Source of the DNA: JAVMKJ01 sp031732875
GTDB taxonomy: Bacteria; Pseudomonadota; Gammaproteobacteria; Competibacterales; Competibacteraceae
Reading direction: 5' to 3'
NCBI GenBank assembly: GCA_031732875.1
Contig: JAVMKL010000273.1
Span: 1-14,779, forward strand
Length of the DNA: 14,779 bases
Both the position numbers and the translations under genes were made by a program. The stretch's first letter is position 1; each line of letters opens with the position of its first letter. Positions 7,258-13,930 of this stretch are shown one piece after another. The notes under the pieces were generated by a model, which saw only the letters and a list, made by a program, of their open reading frames with translations, was not told where the DNA came from and did not search any database.

Positions 7258-7551
7258 ATGCCCCAAGCAACCCTGATTCTGAACGAGCGGGATGACCTGC
7301 CCAACGGCGTCATCATTGCCCAGCGGATTCACCGGCTGACGGAACCGACCGCCGCTGCGCCGCATGGCTACGTTTACCAGCTCCATTGCGGGACACGGAC
7401 CGGCCAAACCCTGGTGCGCTTCGATAACGAAACCGGCAAAGGCGATCACGTCCATCTCGGCGAGACCGAGCAGCCCTATACCTTCACCACGCTGGCGCGA
7501 CTGTTGACGGATTTTGAAGCAGCGATTCAGCCCTACTTGACGGAAGACTGA
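7258..7551 (+). CDS. TumE-type toxin (DUF6516 family)
   Basis: A 97-residue protein resembling the TumE/DUF6516 toxin family. The core VRFDNETGKGDHVH (residues 53-66), followed by PYTFTTLARLLTDF (73-86), is the family signature (LRYDNxxGKGDHxH...YxFxxxxxLLxDF). The conserved Asp, Lys and His residues are the natural candidates for an active site, but the mechanism is not something I can read from sequence. In-frame ATGs at 7240 and 7249 fall inside the palindrome and -10 box, so 7258 is chosen. There is no Shine-Dalgarno, and the promoter position implies a leaderless mRNA. Three bases separate its stop from the antitoxin gene, so the pair is one operon with the toxin first. Confidence 0.8.
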   Translation: MPQATLILNERDDLPNGVIIAQRIHRLTEPTAAAPHGYVYQLHCGTRTGQTLVRFDNETGKGDHVHLGETEQPYTFTTLARLLTDFEAAIQPYLTED

Positions 7552-7554
7552 GCC

Positions 7555-7920
7555 ATGTCCAAAGCGATCATCACCAACTGGAGCCACGCCGAAATGCACG
7601 CCCACGCCATGGACATCGCCCGGCGCGCCGATGCCGGCGAAGACTTGCCCGAGGCCGACTACATCCTCAACTACGTCGACGCGACCGCCGCCTACCGCGA
7701 CATCACCCCGGAACGGTTCCGGCTGCTGGAAACCCTGCAGCGGCTGGGCACGGTCAGCATCTACGCTCTGACCAAGGCGCTGGGACGCAATTACAGCAAC
7801 GTCCACGCCGATGTCAGCGCTCTGCTGGAACTCGGCTTGATCGCCAGAACGCCGGACGGCGTGTCCGTGCCCTGGGAGGCGGTGGAATGGCGGTTGAGCA
7901 CGGCGGTCAAGGCGGCGTAG
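7555..7920 (+). CDS. TumA-type antitoxin, winged helix-turn-helix DNA-binding protein
   Basis: A 121-residue protein. Residues about 50-112 form a winged helix-turn-helix: TPERFRLLETLQRLGTVSIY, ALTKALGRNYSNVHADVSAL, LELGLIARTPDGVSVPWEAV. The pattern (LGR..SNVHxDVxxLxxxGLI) is that of the HTH antitoxins found beside TumE toxins. The N-terminal 45 residues are acidic and helical and probably wrap the toxin (inference). It follows the toxin by 3 bases and has only a weak GGAAGA upstream, so translation is likely coupled. The likely operator is the palindrome at 7231-7246. It converges on the DUF4062-like gene. Confidence 0.8.
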   Translation: MSKAIITNWSHAEMHAHAMDIARRADAGEDLPEADYILNYVDATAAYRDITPERFRLLETLQRLGTVSIYALTKALGRNYSNVHADVSALLELGLIARTPDGVSVPWEAVEWRLSTAVKAA

Positions 7921-7974
7921 GGGGGGTACCTCGATGTCGTTCGGATTGTTGCCTTCGGAGACCATGCGGGACGA

Positions 7975-8715
7975 TCAGCGCTTGTCCCGCCCGACGAAGG
8001 CACCGCCACCCGTGTTGACGCTGCCACCGACGAAGGCGCCACCCCCGGTGTCGATGTTCGCTTGCGTCCCGGTATTGATGTTGCCGACGACATTCTTGCG
8101 GACAACCACACCCCCCGCGCCGACCGCCGTCGCGCCCGGCCCTTGCGCGATGGCGCCGTTGCCGGTGAGGTTCGCCTGATAGGTGGTACCACTGGCGGCG
8201 GTTTCGCCCTTGTCCGGTTCGAACTCGATGAATCCGCTGGCGGCCAGTTTGTCCAGTTGCTGGTTGAAGTGGAGTTTGAGCGTGTCGATGTTCTGGTAGG
8301 TGGTGTAGAAGTGCCCCAGGGCATCCAGCTTGTCTTGGAACGCCAACAGGCTCATCAAATCCTTTCTGTTGGTGCTGCTGGGGCTGATCGGCGCATCCTT
8401 GAAATAAGTGAAGATAAACGGTTTGCTGGTGGCCTGGAACTGCCCGAAGGCGGTCTCGAACTCTTCTTCGGTGTAGGGGCCGACCTTGGTCCAGAACAGC
8501 ATGACGAAGATGTCGCACTCCTGAATGGCCTGGTTGTACTCGTCTTGCAACCGGGTTTTCGAGACGGCATCGAGAAAGTCTTCCCACAGAACGACTTCGA
8601 GAAAGATACCCCGGTTCACCCAATCCTTGTTCTTGCGCCCGATGAAAATCTCGAACTCCTTCCGGTCGTCCTTCAATTCGGAGGAGGAGGCGAGAAATAT
8701 CTTGATGGTCTGCAT
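7975..8715 (-). CDS. DUF4062/TIR-like protein with glycine-rich C-terminal repeat (putative conflict effector)
   Basis: A 246-residue protein. Residues 1-110 look like a DUF4062/TIR-like Rossmannoid domain: a first strand and helix (TIKIFLASSSELKDDRKEFE), then DEYNQAIQECDIFVMLFW and the acidic helix YTEEEFETAFGQF (E83-E85), placed like the glutamate of TIR-type NADases. Whether it is catalytic is unknown. A helical region (115-165) follows, then a Gly-rich tail (about 181-246) with tandem copies of an (I/V)(D/N)TGGGAFVG unit ending in VNTGGGAFVGRDKR. The N-terminus of the NACHT protein at 10862 carries the same motif (IDTGGGKFVGRDNR), suggesting a homotypic contact. AGGAGA (complement of 8724-8729) lies 8 bases before ATG 8715. 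It is a single gene, convergent with the antitoxin. The family name is my best match and not certain. Confidence 0.7.
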   Translation of the reverse strand: MQTIKIFLASSSELKDDRKEFEIFIGRKNKDWVNRGIFLEVVLWEDFLDAVSKTRLQDEYNQAIQECDIFVMLFWTKVGPYTEEEFETAFGQFQATSKPFIFTYFKDAPISPSSTNRKDLMSLLAFQDKLDALGHFYTTYQNIDTLKLHFNQQLDKLAASGFIEFEPDKGETAASGTTYQANLTGNGAIAQGPGATAVGAGGVVVRKNVVGNINTGTQANIDTGGGAFVGGSVNTGGGAFVGRDKR

Positions 8716-8839
8716 CGTGATGGTCTCCTGTTCGTTGCGACGTTAGCCGGGCCGGAAATCTCCTGACCCCCATTATTCCAAATGAGGCACCGAATGGAAG
8801 CCGTTGCCCGAACTCGATTCGCGCCATTGTAGGTTGCAT

Positions 8840-8878
8840 CCGTTTCAAAGTGAAACGGGTTGAAAAATCGATGTTTCA
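8840..8878. promoter_or_regulatory. Cluster of GTTTCA/TGAAAC dyads upstream of the DUF4062-like gene
   Basis: CCGTTTCA, loop AAG, TGAAACGG (8840-8858) is an 8-bp-arm perfect hairpin. A second dyad, TTGAAA and TTTCAA, follows within 20 bases. The tandem arrangement about 125 bases upstream of the minus-strand start at 8715 looks like a regulator-binding cluster rather than a terminator. Confidence 0.45.
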
Positions 8879-9091
8879 AACATCATCATCCCGAGTCATG
8901 ACAATCCGTTCGAATCTTATCGATTATTTGCTGGTTAGTACCATTTTTAATGCAGTTTGTCAGTCTGATCTTTAGCGAATGTCGCCTGATTTTCTACACT
9001 TGCTGGCCCGATTGGCTAATAACAGGTCGATCGAGCGAATCTTGGCGAGATGGCACGATGATAGCAAAGCATCCTCTCGGTAGCGGGGTCA

Positions 9092-9116
9092 CCTTCTGGA
9101 AGGGAATTCCAGAAGG
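9092..9116. repeat. Inverted repeat, 10-bp arms
   Basis: CCTTCTGGAA, loop GGGAA, TTCCAGAAGG; perfect arms. It lies 14 bases before the next hairpin (9131-9153), so the two may form one repeat element or a tandem stem-loop RNA structure. Confidence 0.6.
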
Positions 9117-9130
9117 CTGTAGCAGACCAT

Positions 9131-9160
9131 CCCTCTCCTCCAGGAGGAGAGGGCTTTTTC
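9131..9160 (+). terminator. Terminator-like hairpin or REP-type palindrome
   Basis: CCCTCTCCTCC, A, GGAGGAGAGGG, followed by CTTTTTC. It has the GC stem and T-run of an intrinsic terminator on the plus strand, yet no plus-strand gene lies upstream (the antitoxin ends at 7920 and the DUF4062-like gene is on the minus strand). It may insulate the amylase promoter or be a dispersed repeat of the genome. Confidence 0.45.
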
Positions 9161-9308
9161 CCAACGCGCCCTAGCGGACTTCAGCCCGAGTTCGCTCCAT
9201 CCGATGCGAGCAAAACCCTCTACCCATTTCACCCCATCCGCGCCCTGTTGCAATTCCGTGGGGTCCGTCGCGAAAACGCGGCCTCGCCATTCATGAGGAG
9301 AATCGGTC

Positions 9309-10745
9309 ATGATCGGAACCACGAAGCGAACCCATCTTTATTGTCTGCTGGGCAGCGTCCTGCTGTTGTCTGGCATAGTGTTGGCGGATATTCCCGGGGT
9401 GGCGCCGGGTATTCCGGAGCCCGACCAGCGCAACGTCATCGTCCAGATGTTCAATTGGAGCTTCAACGACATCAAGGGCCAAATTCCAACCCTCAAGGCC
9501 CTGGGGTACAGCCACATTCACGTCTCGCCGCCCCAGAAGAGCAACGAAAAGGTCTGGCAATGGTGGGGGCGCTATCAGCCGGTCGACTTCAGCGTAATCA
9601 GCGGTCCCCTCGGCTCCGAGGCCGAATTCAAGCAGATGAACGAGGTCGCCGACGCGAACGGCATGCAAATCATCGTCGACACCGTGCTCAATCACACGGT
9701 CGACGTGACCGAGCAACCGGATCCACCCTTCATCAAACTCGATGGGGAAGGGGTCTCGGAAGAGAGGTTACCGCAGTTCGAGCCGAAGCACTTCCACAAG
9801 CGATGCAACGTCGCCGCCCCCGATACCGAGCAGAAGTGCTGGTTGTCATTTAACCTGGCCGACCTCAACACCCAGGATCCGCAGGTTCGTCAGGTCGCCA
9901 AGGATTATCTCAAGAAACTCGCCAATCTCGGCGTCGACGGCTACCGATTCGACGCCGCCATCCATATCGAACCGGAGTTCTATACCGAGGTGCTCGCGGC
10001 GGTGCCAGGCAAGCTGGCGTTCGGCGAAATCATCAAGGACCGGCCGAGCTACTTCAGCGCCTGGACCGCCATCCCCGCGATGGATTTCTATGACTTCCCG
10101 CTGACCAAAACGATGCGGGAGGCGTTTGCGTTCGGCGGGGACCTGCGCGACCTGAAAAACCCGAAGAGCGCCGACCGGGCGCTGGACGGTCCCAAGGCCA
10201 TCACCTTCGTCCGCAATCACGACATCGACCGCGGTCAGGCCGACGACCGCGGCCTCGACGCCGGTGGCCGCCAGATGTACGGGGTCGGCTGGGACGAGGG
10301 GTCGAGGAAACTGGATCGGACCGATGTTCGCCTGGCCTACGCCTACCTGTTCGGCCGGGAGGACGGATTGCCCTACGTGTTCGTCGACATGAACACCCTG
10401 CCCCCCGAGCAACGGGACGACCGTCAAGACGACCCGTTCGTCGTCGCCGGCATCCGCTTCCACAACCTGTGTCTGGGCGGCGCCGGAGGCGTCCAGCGGC
10501 GCGAGGAGATCTGGCGGATCGAAACGCCGAACGCCATCGGCTGGCAGCGCGGCAACGACCGCTTCATCATCATCAACAAGGCAGGCGACTGGTACGACAT
10601 CAAGGATTTGAGCACCAGCCTGAAGCCGGGCGAGTACAAGGAGGTGCGCACCGGTTGGCGGTTGGACGTGCGGCCCGACGGCGCGATCAAGCAATGGAAC
10701 GTGCCGCCGCGCAGCGCCATGATGTTCGTCCGCGTCGGCGGCTGA
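9309..10745 (+). CDS. Exported GH13 alpha-amylase
   Basis: A 478-residue protein. A signal peptide (MIGTTKRTHL, hydrophobic YCLLGSVLLLSGIV, likely cleavage after VLA near residue 26) sends it to the periplasm or outside. The GH13 barrel starts at VIVQMFNWSFNDI. Conserved regions are present: I, DTVLNH (D124, N128, H129); II, GVDGYRFDAA with nucleophile D215; III, AFGEII with acid/base E240; IV, FVRNHD with H304 and D305. A C-terminal beta domain ends at FVRVGG; no starch-binding module is seen. The enzyme should cut internal alpha-1,4 bonds of starch or glycogen. AGGAG (9296-9300) lies 8 bases before ATG 9309. It is a single gene between two conflict-type genes and may simply be older flanking DNA. 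With treZ it fits an organism that handles alpha-glucans. Confidence 0.93.
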   Translation: MIGTTKRTHLYCLLGSVLLLSGIVLADIPGVAPGIPEPDQRNVIVQMFNWSFNDIKGQIPTLKALGYSHIHVSPPQKSNEKVWQWWGRYQPVDFSVISGPLGSEAEFKQMNEVADANGMQIIVDTVLNHTVDVTEQPDPPFIKLDGEGVSEERLPQFEPKHFHKRCNVAAPDTEQKCWLSFNLADLNTQDPQVRQVAKDYLKKLANLGVDGYRFDAAIHIEPEFYTEVLAAVPGKLAFGEIIKDRPSYFSAWTAIPAMDFYDFPLTKTMREAFAFGGDLRDLKNPKSADRALDGPKAITFVRNHDIDRGQADDRGLDAGGRQMYGVGWDEGSRKLDRTDVRLAYAYLFGREDGLPYVFVDMNTLPPEQRDDRQDDPFVVAGIRFHNLCLGGAGGVQRREEIWRIETPNAIGWQRGNDRFIIINKAGDWYDIKDLSTSLKPGEYKEVRTGWRLDVRPDGAIKQWNVPPRSAMMFVRVGG

Positions 10746-10766
10746 TACGATCGAGTGGCGGATCGC

Positions 10767-10786
10767 CCCCCCTTTGCAAAGGGGGG
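10767..10786. repeat. 20-bp perfect palindrome between amylase and NACHT genes
   Basis: CCCCCCTTTGCAAAGGGGGG, 21 bases after the amylase stop. It can form a hairpin in RNA of either strand and might end amylase transcription, although the bases after it (TGAGGGGGG) are not a T-run. Similar CCCCTTTGCAAAGGGG palindromes are widespread dispersed repeats in bacteria, so a REP-like element is equally likely. Confidence 0.6.
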
Positions 10787-10861
10787 TGAGGGGGGATTTC
10801 CGCCCGCCAATCCGCCACAATTCGTTCGGAAGACCTTTATGGCCCATTGAGGGAAACGGTA

Positions 10862-13800
10862 ATGGATCTGGAACCGAACGAATCTGAAGACCCCGAACGG
10901 CTTCGGGAACAAATCCGAAGTCTGGAAGCCCTGCGCGGCGTGTTGGACGAAGCGCTGATCGCTCAGAAAAAAGCCACGCTGGAAGCCCGGCTGAGCGCCT
11001 TGGTCGACACTGGCGGGGGAGCCATCATCACCGGCAACATCGACACCGGCGGCGGTAAATTCGTCGGCCGGGACAACCGTTCGGTCGACATCGGCGGGGA
11101 TGCCCGCCACGTCATGGTGATCACCGGCGACGGCAACCGGGTCGCCGTTTCGGCCGATCAAGTTTCCGAGGAAGACTTGCTGCGCGGCTACTACCGCGCC
11201 CTGGCCCAGGAATGCCGCCGGCTGCCCCTGGGCATCGTCGATCCCCGTTTCGCCCAGCCGGGCGCGAAAGGCGAAGTCTCGCTGGTCGAGGTCTACACCG
11301 ATCTGGACGTGGTATCGGCGCCGCGCGCCGACGACGAAGCGGCCTCGCGCTGGGGATTGCGGCTGGCGCGGGGCGAGGGCGGCGAGCGGACTCCCCTGCT
11401 GCAAGTGATCGCCGAGCCGTCGGCGCGGCGGCTGGTGCTGGTGGGCGACGCCGGGTCCGGCAAAACCACCTTCGTCAACTACGTCGCCTACGGCTTGGCG
11501 GAAGCCCTCGCCGGCGGCGCGCCGCCGCCCCTGCCCGACGCGCTGCGCGGCGTGTTGCCGGTGCGTTTGATCCTGCGGCGGGCCGCCCGCTGGGTTCCGG
11601 AGAACGGCCCGCGTGGTTGCGCGGACCTGCTGTGGCGGGCGCTGCGCGCCGACGTGGCCGAGCGGCTGGGCGAGGCGGCGGCCGAACGTCTCGTACCGAC
11701 GCTGCAACAACGTCTGCTGCGGGACGGCGGCTTGGTGCTGCTGGACGGGCTGGACGAAGTGCCCGAAGCCGCCCGGCGCCGGCGTTGTCTGCTGGGAAGC
11801 ATCCAGGACTTTGTCGCGCCGCTGCCCGCTGACAAGACCCGCGTTCTGCTGACCGCCCGGCCTTATGCCTACGCCGATCCCCGCTGGCATCTGGCCGGGT
11901 TTCCGGTGCTGGCGCTGGCGCCTTTTCGCCGGGAACAAGTGGAGCATTTCGTCGACCGCTGGCATCGGGCCGTGCAGCCGGCTTTGGGCTGGGACCAAGT
12001 GACCGCCGAGGCGCGCGCCCGCCGGCTGTCCCAGGCGCTCTTCCAGTCCGAACGTGCCTATTTGGCCGATCTGGCGGCGCGACCGCTGTTGCTGACCCTC
12101 ATGGCCACGCTGCATTCCAGTTGGGGGCAACTGCCCGACGACCGGGCCGACCTGTTCGAGGAAACGGTCAAGCTGCTGCTGTCGCGCTGGCAGCAGAACC
12201 GTCGGGTCGAAGGGTCTGACGGGCAGATTCTGCAAGAACCGGAACTGGCCAGAGCCTTGGGGCTGGGCGAGCCGACCATTCGCGCGGCCCTGGAAAAGCT
12301 GGCCTTTCAGATTCACCAACGGCAGGGCGGTGAAGCCGAGCGGGCCGACGCGCCCGCCGATATCCCCTCCGGCGAGGTGTTGAGCGTGTTGACTCCGCTG
12401 CTCCCCGACGATGTCAATCCCAAAGTGCTGCTCAACTATCTGGAGCAGCAAGCCGGTTTGCTGACCGGCCGGCGCGAGGGCGTGTACGCCTTTCCCCACC
12501 GCTCGTTCCAGGAATATCTGGCCGTGTGCCATTTGGCTAATACCGAGCCCGACTTCGCCGCGCGCCTGCGGGAACTGGTGTGGCGGGATTTGGACTGGTG
12601 GCGGGAAGCGTTTCTGCTGGGGGTGGGCAAGAAGCGCCAGGGCGGCTTGGGCGATGCCGTCAACGTTATCAACACCCTGGTGCCGGAGGGACCGGACAGC
12701 GTCGATGCGATCACCCCGCGCCATTGGCAGGCCGCCGCGCTGGCTGGCGCGGCGTTGCTGGAACTGCGGCAGTTGAACCAGGTCGCCGATCAACCGCATT
12801 ACCGGGCCACCATCAAGCGAGTCAAAACGTGGCTGTGCGCGTTGGTGGAGCAGGGACAACTCGCGCCACGGGAACGCCTGGCGGCGGGCGACGTGTTGGG
12901 CCAGTTGGGCGATCCGCGCTTCGACCCAGCCTTGTTTTTCCTGCCCTGTCGCTACCGGGGCAAGCCGGAACCCCTGCTGGGCTTCGTCGAGATTCCGGCG
13001 AAAGAACCGTTCGTAATGGGAAGTCCCCCGAATAATCCTGAGGATGTTTTGAGAAACGAGGCGGGCAATCTCAAAGCACTGGCGATTGATCGGTACTGGA
13101 TGGCCCGCTACCCGGTGACGGTCGCGCAATACCAGTGTTTCGTCGAAGCGAGCGGCTACGAAAACCCGGACTGGTGGACCGCAACCGGCTGGTCCTGGCG
13201 GCAGGGGCAATGGGACAGTCAAGTCGAGGGCGAAGGGTTGCGGAACTGGCTCAAACAGCGACCCGTGGAGTTACGTGCGATGCCCTTTTGGTGGGACGAC
13301 CAGCGCCTGCATCCCAACCGCCCGGTGGTGGGCGTGTCCTGGTTCGAGGCCGTGGCCTACTGCCGCTGGCTGGACGACGCCCTGCGGCGCTCGGGAAAGG
13401 TGAGCCTCTTGGCGGACGAGCGGTACTCCGTGCGCCTGCCGACGGAAGCGGGGTGGGAGAAGGCGGCGCGGAACGGCGACGGGCGCCGTTACCCTTGGGG
13501 CAATGTGGACTGGAATGAAGAGCGCGCGAATATCGGTGATAGTGGAATCGGCCACCCCACGCCGGTCGGTATGTACCCCCAGGGCGCGACGCCGGGTGGG
13601 CTGCACGATGCGAGCGGCAACGTCTGGGAGTGGACGCGGAGCCACTACGGGGATTACCCGTATGACCCCCACGATGGTCGTAACAATATAGATACGGATG
13701 ACCCCTTCGTCGTGCGGGGCGGTTCCTGGTACTACGTCCGACAGGATGCGCGCGCCGTGTGTCGCTTCAAGCTCCTCCCGGACCACTTCGGCGACGGCTT

Positions 13801-13930
13801 GGGGTTTCGGGTGGTGATCTCCCTGGCGAATTCTGAGCTGCTGAGTTCTAAGACGCTGATTTTTTGGGGGATGTGGTTCGGGGAAGGGGGCTTGCCCCCT
13901 TCCCCGGCGGGTGGCGTCATTGGATCATGA
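10862..13930 (+). CDS. NACHT NTPase with N-terminal glycine-rich motif and C-terminal FGE/C-type-lectin-fold domain (probable DGR target)
   Basis: A 1022-residue STAND-type protein. Residues 12-47 look like a coiled coil; 48-95 are a Gly-rich motif (IDTGGGKFVGRDNR, then VMVITGDGNRV) shared with the DUF4062-like protein. The NACHT has Walker A GDAGSGKTT (195-203), Walker B LVLLDGLDEV (291-300), TARPYAY (331-337) and FPHRSFQEYL (from 544). Residues about 705-985 are a formylglycine-generating-enzyme-type domain (RLPTEAGWEKAARNG, YPWGN, DASGNVWEWT, RGGSW, GFRVV). In STAND proteins this fold usually binds ligands. The GGSW-GFRVV segment looks like a DGR variable region, and 37 residues with an inverted repeat in their codons extend past GFRVV. 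GAGGG (10849-10853) is 8 bases before ATG 10862; an in-frame TTG at 10847 is less likely. It overlaps the caspase gene by ATGA. Likely role: cytoplasmic sensor that oligomerises on ligand binding and switches on a death effector (inference). Confidence 0.9.
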   Translation: MDLEPNESEDPERLREQIRSLEALRGVLDEALIAQKKATLEARLSALVDTGGGAIITGNIDTGGGKFVGRDNRSVDIGGDARHVMVITGDGNRVAVSADQVSEEDLLRGYYRALAQECRRLPLGIVDPRFAQPGAKGEVSLVEVYTDLDVVSAPRADDEAASRWGLRLARGEGGERTPLLQVIAEPSARRLVLVGDAGSGKTTFVNYVAYGLAEALAGGAPPPLPDALRGVLPVRLILRRAARWVPENGPRGCADLLWRALRADVAERLGEAAAERLVPTLQQRLLRDGGLVLLDGLDEVPEAARRRRCLLGSIQDFVAPLPADKTRVLLTARPYAYADPRWHLAGFPVLALAPFRREQVEHFVDRWHRAVQPALGWDQVTAEARARRLSQALFQSERAYLADLAARPLLLTLMATLHSSWGQLPDDRADLFEETVKLLLSRWQQNRRVEGSDGQILQEPELARALGLGEPTIRAALEKLAFQIHQRQGGEAERADAPADIPSGEVLSVLTPLLPDDVNPKVLLNYLEQQAGLLTGRREGVYAFPHRSFQEYLAVCHLANTEPDFAARLRELVWRDLDWWREAFLLGVGKKRQGGLGDAVNVINTLVPEGPDSVDAITPRHWQAAALAGAALLELRQLNQVADQPHYRATIKRVKTWLCALVEQGQLAPRERLAAGDVLGQLGDPRFDPALFFLPCRYRGKPEPLLGFVEIPAKEPFVMGSPPNNPEDVLRNEAGNLKALAIDRYWMARYPVTVAQYQCFVEASGYENPDWWTATGWSWRQGQWDSQVEGEGLRNWLKQRPVELRAMPFWWDDQRLHPNRPVVGVSWFEAVAYCRWLDDALRRSGKVSLLADERYSVRLPTEAGWEKAARNGDGRRYPWGNVDWNEERANIGDSGIGHPTPVGMYPQGATPGGLHDASGNVWEWTRSHYGDYPYDPHDGRNNIDTDDPFVVRGGSWYYVRQDARAVCRFKLLPDHFGDGLGFRVVISLANSELLSSKTLIFWGMWFGEGGLPPSPAGGVIGS
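13718..13870 (+). other. Candidate DGR variable region (VR) in the NACHT gene
   Basis: The frame GGSW...R....PD......GFRVV matches the standard end of FGE-type DGR targets, in which Asn (AAY) codons of the template repeat become NNY codons in the variable copy. At the expected positions the codons are TAC, TAC, GTC (13730-13738), GAT (13745), TGT (13760), TTC, AAG, CTC, CTC (13766-13777), and CAC, TTC, GGC, GAC, GGC (13784-13798): 13 of 14 end in C or T and all differ from AAY, whereas the flanking codons match the consensus. The T-rich GATTTTTTGGGGG end (13858-13870) would suit the constant end of a repeat. The template itself is not in the window, and the limits given are approximate. Confidence 0.6.
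13880..13905 (+). repeat. Inverted repeat downstream of the variable region (12-bp perfect arms, TT loop)
   Basis: GGGGAAGGGGGC, TT, GCCCCCTTCCCC. It lies within the last codons of the NACHT gene and just before the caspase start. DGR targets typically carry a hairpin/cruciform-forming repeat immediately downstream of the variable region that aids retrohoming, and this matches in place and strength. It is not a good terminator: no T-run follows, and it would cut off the coupled caspase gene. Confidence 0.75.

Larger units (their letters stand above)
8716..9308. other. Gene-free divergent control region with several inverted repeats
   Basis: About 590 bases between the divergent DUF4062-like and amylase genes. 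There is no credible gene; the minus-strand frame 9322-9089 lacks a ribosome site or family resemblance. It holds TTTCA dyads (8840-8878), a 10-bp-arm hairpin (9092-9116) and a terminator-like hairpin (9131-9153). The part around 8860-8960 is AT-rich and is the likely promoter area. Confidence 0.5.

Noticed and set aside
9089..9322. 77-codon minus-strand frame in the spacer before the amylase
   Set aside because: No ribosome site; it runs through two hairpins and overlaps the amylase start.
10424..13222. 932-codon open frame antisense to the amylase end and NACHT gene
   Set aside because: It crosses two unrelated real genes and their spacer, shows no motifs and has biased composition; an antisense shadow.
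13858..13905. Intrinsic terminator after the NACHT gene
   Set aside because: The T-run (13860-13865) comes before, not after, the GC hairpin, and the downstream caspase gene overlaps the NACHT stop, so termination here makes little sense.
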